A DNA stretch of 27,196 bases from CAZFIM01 sp964519615 (GTDB lineage Bacteria > Chloroflexota > Dehalococcoidia > GIF9 > UBA5629). Location: contig CAZFIM010000035.1 of assembly GCA_964519615.1 (NCBI GenBank), positions 1-27,196 on the forward strand. The letters run 5' to 3'. This document shows, in pieces, positions 23,882-27,196 of the stretch (the first letter of the stretch is position 1; every line of letters starts with the position of its first letter). Both the position numbers and the translations under genes were made by a program. Below the pieces are notes generated by a model, which saw nothing but the letters and a program-made list of their open reading frames with translations, was not told where the DNA came from and did no database searches.

Positions 23882-26429
23882 TTTCCTGAGTTTTCTGTTT
23901 GATTTCATAGAGCTTGGTTATAGCCTCCAGAGGTGTCATAGCATCGATATTCATTTCTTTAATCATTTTCATCAATTCGTTACGATCATTAAACAACGTT
24001 AACTGTTGAGCAAATGATCTATTGCCCAATGGAGGATTATACAACCTGCGAACTTCGAGTCCTGCCAATACCTCATTAGCCCTGTGAAGAACAGGAGGAG
24101 GCAACCCGGCCAATTGAGCAACATGGATACCGTAACTTTTATCCGCACCACCCGGTACGACTTTTCTCAGAAAAACAACTTTTCCATTATTCTCTGTAAC
24201 AGATATATTAAAATTTTTCACGCGCGGCAAAATCTCAGCTAGTTTTACCAGTTCATGATAATGTGTAGCAAATAGTGTTTTGGATTTTATCTTAGGATTG
24301 TTGTGAATAAATTCTACTACCGCCCAGGCAATAGATAATCCGTCATAGGTACTTGTACCTCTACCTACTTCATCCAGAATAATTAGTGATTTTGGAGTAG
24401 CATTATTTAAAATATTAGCCGTTTCAACCATCTCTACCATAAAGGTAGACTGCCCGGTGGCCAGATCTTCTTGCGCTCCGATTCTGGTAAAAATACGGTC
24501 AACAATACCTATAGTCGCGGAATCAGCAGGTATGAAGCTTCCGATCTGTGCAAGTAATACTATTAGTGCTACCTGTCTAAGATAGGTTGATTTACCGGAC
24601 ATATTTGGACCAGTAAGAATAATAAGCTGATCATCTTCGTTGCATAGAAATGTGTCATTGGCAATGAAATTTTCCCTTTCCATGCTGCATTCGACAATTG
24701 GATGTCGACCACCTTTAATGGAAATGATTTCACCATTACTCAACTTTGGTCTGCTGTAACCATTATTGACTGCAATATCTGCAAAACTGGTATAGACATC
24801 CAATTTTGCCAAAGCCTGAGCTGAACCCATAACATCTTCGGTCATTTGTGCAATCTGCTGACAGACCTGCCTGAATAGACCTGTTTCCATCTCCACTATT
24901 TTTTCCTGCGCATTGAGAATAAGGGATTCGTACTCCTTTAATTCAGATGTTATATAACGCTCTGCATTCACTAAAGTCTGTTTGCGGATATATGTCTGAG
25001 GCACCATATGTAAATTAGGTTTCGAGACTTCTATATAGTATCCGAACACCTTGTTATAGCCTACTTTAAGTGATTTTATCGCAGTCTTTTGTTTTTCCTG
25101 CTGTTCCAGATTGGCGATATAATTTTTTGCATTAAGCGCTGCGTCTCTAATACTATCCAGTTCTTCTGAAAAGCCGCTCTTTATGATATTGCCCTGGCTC
25201 AAGTTATTGCCCGGGTCATCAGCAATAGCATTTGCAATAAGTGTTACGGCCTCGGGACAAGGTCTCAAGTTACTCTTTATTTGATGGGGAAAATTATATT
25301 CCTTCAGGATCGTTATTAATTCAGGAATACGTTCCAGGCTTCTTCGCAAGGCAACAACCTCACGAGGAAGAGCAATGTTGGTATCTATCCTGTTAATAAT
25401 TCGCTCCAGATCACTTATATTTTGAAGAGTAGACGCCAGAGCATGCCGTGCCAGACTATTTTCAAATAGCCATTGAACTGCATCCTGACGCTCAACTAGA
25501 CGCTCAAGATTTAAGAGCGGCTGCCCTAGCCACCGCTTAAGCAACCTACCACCCATAGCAGTTTTAGTACGATCTAATACTGTAAGCAATGAACCTGCAA
25601 CTACACCCCATCTGGAACTCGTGTATATCTCTAGGTTTCGCCTCGTCTGGATATCCAGCGTCATAAACGCTTTTGTAGTATACGTAGACAAATGGTTAAC
25701 CTGACCTAGAACCGCCTTTTGTGTTTCCTTCACATACTGCAATACTGCACCCGCAGCCCGAACGGCCAGAGGTAAATGTGCGCAACCATACGAATCCAGA
25801 GACATTATGCCAAAATGTTCAGTGAGTATTTGCGAGGCAATATCCAAATCAAAATAGTAATCATCCAATTTTGAGATCGCCTTTGGTACTGATTGATCAG
25901 GTATATCGAAGTCAGTCGGAACCAATAATTCTGCAGGCTGCAACCTTTCAATCTCGTTGTTCATCTCGTATTCTTCTATCTGTGTTGCGGCAAACTCTCC
26001 TGTTGTTATATCTATATATGCAAGACCTACCTGCGTGCCATCGCCTACAATACCTGCTAGATAATTATTGTTTTTTTCATTAAGTAATCCCGTCTCTAAA
26101 ACAGTCCCCGGCGTAATAACTCGTACGACTTCCCTTTCAACCAATCCCTTACCCGGTTGTGTCATCTGTTCACAAACGGCAACTTTATACCCTTTATTTA
26201 TGAGTTTACCTATGTAATTATTTACTGCATGATAAGGAATCCCGGCTAATGGTACTCTTTTACCTTTACCCATTTCACGTGAAGTAAGGGTAATTTCCAA
26301 TTCTCTTGAAGTAATTCTGGCATCTTCATCAAATGTTTCATAAAAATCGCCCAGCCTAAAGAAGACAATCGTCCGGGGATATTGTTTTTTTATTTGCAGA
26401 TATTGTCTGCGTAACGGAGTTATAGACAT
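23868..26429 (-). CDS. mutS: DNA mismatch repair protein MutS
   Basis: Recognises mismatches and small loops to start repair. The product has 853 residues, typical of MutS1. The mismatch-reading motif is GDFYETF, with Phe29 and Glu31. The connector, lever and clamp regions follow, including GYNKVFGYYIEVSK near 460. The ATPase has Walker A GPNMSGKSTYLRQ near 605, FMVEMVETANIL, and Walker B LIILDEVGRGTSTYDG near 682, then TLFATHYHEL. The C-terminal helix-turn-helix dimerisation region is present (SYGIHVAQLAGLP). AGGTGAG lies close before the ATG. mutL, commonly next to mutS, is not in this window; the arg cluster follows directly. Confidence 0.98.
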   Translation of the reverse strand: MSITPLRRQYLQIKKQYPRTIVFFRLGDFYETFDEDARITSRELEITLTSREMGKGKRVPLAGIPYHAVNNYIGKLINKGYKVAVCEQMTQPGKGLVEREVVRVITPGTVLETGLLNEKNNNYLAGIVGDGTQVGLAYIDITTGEFAATQIEEYEMNNEIERLQPAELLVPTDFDIPDQSVPKAISKLDDYYFDLDIASQILTEHFGIMSLDSYGCAHLPLAVRAAGAVLQYVKETQKAVLGQVNHLSTYTTKAFMTLDIQTRRNLEIYTSSRWGVVAGSLLTVLDRTKTAMGGRLLKRWLGQPLLNLERLVERQDAVQWLFENSLARHALASTLQNISDLERIINRIDTNIALPREVVALRRSLERIPELITILKEYNFPHQIKSNLRPCPEAVTLIANAIADDPGNNLSQGNIIKSGFSEELDSIRDAALNAKNYIANLEQQEKQKTAIKSLKVGYNKVFGYYIEVSKPNLHMVPQTYIRKQTLVNAERYITSELKEYESLILNAQEKIVEMETGLFRQVCQQIAQMTEDVMGSAQALAKLDVYTSFADIAVNNGYSRPKLSNGEIISIKGGRHPIVECSMERENFIANDTFLCNEDDQLIILTGPNMSGKSTYLRQVALIVLLAQIGSFIPADSATIGIVDRIFTRIGAQEDLATGQSTFMVEMVETANILNNATPKSLIILDEVGRGTSTYDGLSIAWAVVEFIHNNPKIKSKTLFATHYHELVKLAEILPRVKNFNISVTENNGKVVFLRKVVPGGADKSYGIHVAQLAGLPPPVLHRANEVLAGLEVRRLYNPPLGNRSFAQQLTLFNDRNELMKMIKEMNIDAMTPLEAITKLYEIKQKTQEIDKI

Positions 26430-26493
26430 TTCTCACCTGTCTGCCGTATGGTTTTATACAATTTACTATGTTCCTTTCGTATCCATCCGTATA

Positions 26494-27196
26494 TCAGACA
26501 ATAATATGAATCGCTGATGGAATGACGCTGAAATGAGCAAGGGTTGAACCTGCAAGATCGCCATCTATCTGAACGGCAATCGTGTTTGTCGAATCAATAA
26601 TAACGTCCTTAGCTTTAACCACCGAGACTTTTGGATGATTTATGTGTGTGCCTTTATATAGAGTCGGCAATGACCACAACAAGTCAGGTTTTGATAAATT
26701 TCCCACAATTAAGACATCAAATAGTCCATCACCCGGATCAGCATCAGGATTAACGAACATTCCGCCGCCTCCATATTTCCCATGACTCATCATAACTGTG
26801 TATGCTTTTTCGCTTTTTATCTCACCATCAATAGTGATAGTAATATCCTTGGGTTTATATGTTGTCAGCACGGTAAAAAGAGCCAGTAAATATGCCGTCA
26901 TTTTGCCAAGCGCTTTATATTTAACTGTGGTTGTGCGAACAATCTCCGCATCAAAACCGACTCCCGCAAAATTAATAAATATTCTTTCTGTGTCTTTTCC
27001 TTCTTTCATACAGTGAACTATACCAAGGTCAACTTTACGTTTGGTATTTTTTAACAACAATTGAGCAGCTTGGCCATAATCTACAGGAATACCAATTGTC
27101 CTGATATAATCCGAACCGGTACCGGTACATATTACCCCCACTGCCACATCATCCGGCAATCCAGAGTGATAGAGACCATTAACCACCTCATTGAGA
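26494..27196 (-). CDS. YegS/BmrU-family lipid (diacylglycerol-type) kinase, C-terminal part (5' truncated by window edge)
   Basis: ATP-dependent kinase of the diacylglycerol/sphingosine kinase catalytic family; members phosphorylate diacylglycerol or related lipids at the membrane surface. The frame stays open past the right edge, so the N-terminal strand and the GGDGT that should precede LNEVVNGL are cut off. About 234 residues are visible of roughly 300. The second nucleotide motif reads GTGSD where many homologues have GTGND or GTAND. The C-terminal lid is typical: INFAGVGFDAEIV, MSHGKYGGGGMFVNPDADPGDGLFDVLIV, and VQIDGDLAG near the end. Substrate is unknown. The stop is 64 bp before mutS, same direction. 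Confidence 0.88.
   Translation of the reverse strand, partial: LNEVVNGLYHSGLPDDVAVGVICTGTGSDYIRTIGIPVDYGQAAQLLLKNTKRKVDLGIVHCMKEGKDTERIFINFAGVGFDAEIVRTTTVKYKALGKMTAYLLALFTVLTTYKPKDITITIDGEIKSEKAYTVMMSHGKYGGGGMFVNPDADPGDGLFDVLIVGNLSKPDLLWSLPTLYKGTHINHPKVSVVKAKDVIIDSTNTIAVQIDGDLAGSTLAHFSVIPSAIHIIV

Noticed and set aside
1..27196. CRISPR arrays, insertion sequences, prophage, toxin-antitoxin, defence or secondary-metabolite genes.
   Set aside because: No repeat arrays, transposase motifs or unassigned long frames were found. Almost every base is accounted for by housekeeping genes.

Overview
This 27.2 kb window is compact, AT-leaning bacterial chromosome made almost entirely of housekeeping genes. 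I assign 21 protein-coding genes. Two are cut by the window edges and two are interrupted by 10-base N runs. I see no RNA genes, insertion sequences, phage genes, CRISPR arrays or toxin-antitoxin pairs, and no intergenic stretch longer than 175 bp. The best lineage guess is Chloroflexota, possibly a Dehalococcoidia relative. The main reason is a RecG with an N-terminal helical extension of about 110 residues (VIGGLDKFL-type motif), which I associate with that phylum and a few others. This is inference and a clostridial Firmicute is the main alternative.

Layout. Positions 1-2387 (+) hold the end of prmC followed by etfB-etfA, closed by a strong hairpin terminator. Positions 2455-4532 (-) hold an EF-G paralogue split by an N run. 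Positions 4707-6470 (+) hold gatC-gatA without gatB. Positions 6642-8356 (+) hold an Lrp/AsnC regulator followed by a class I aminotransferase. Positions 8381-14382 (-) hold a recG-argS-trpS-inositol-monophosphatase run. Positions 14506-17012 (-) hold fakA and a DegV/FakB-type fatty-acid-binding protein. Position 17098 (+) starts rpmB, the only plus-strand gene of the second half. Positions 17275-27196 (-) hold, in transcription order, a YegS/BmrU-type lipid kinase, mutS, argJ-argB-argD-argG-argH and rpe.

Function. The arginine block covers acetyl-cycle synthesis through argininosuccinate lyase but lacks argC and the ornithine carbamoyltransferase gene, so those two steps must be encoded elsewhere. 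FakA with a DegV protein forms a fatty-acid kinase module, and the lipid kinase at the right edge may also act in membrane lipid metabolism. Translation is heavily represented: PrmC, the EF-G paralogue, GatCA, ArgRS, TrpRS and L28. Repair is represented by RecG and MutS.

Assembly. Both N runs fall inside genes. In each case the reading frame and family sequence continue cleanly if the 10 Ns are replaced by about zero bases: one overlapping base at 3382-3391, and none at 12016-12025. The apparent breaks in the EF-G paralogue and recG are therefore most likely scaffolding artefacts. I found no convincing undescribed system. The points most worth a second look are the EF-G paralogue with Tyr in place of the catalytic His, an acetylglutamate kinase without the arginine-sensing N-helix, the Cys pair in EtfA, and the mutually overlapping divergent promoters between fakA and rpmB.
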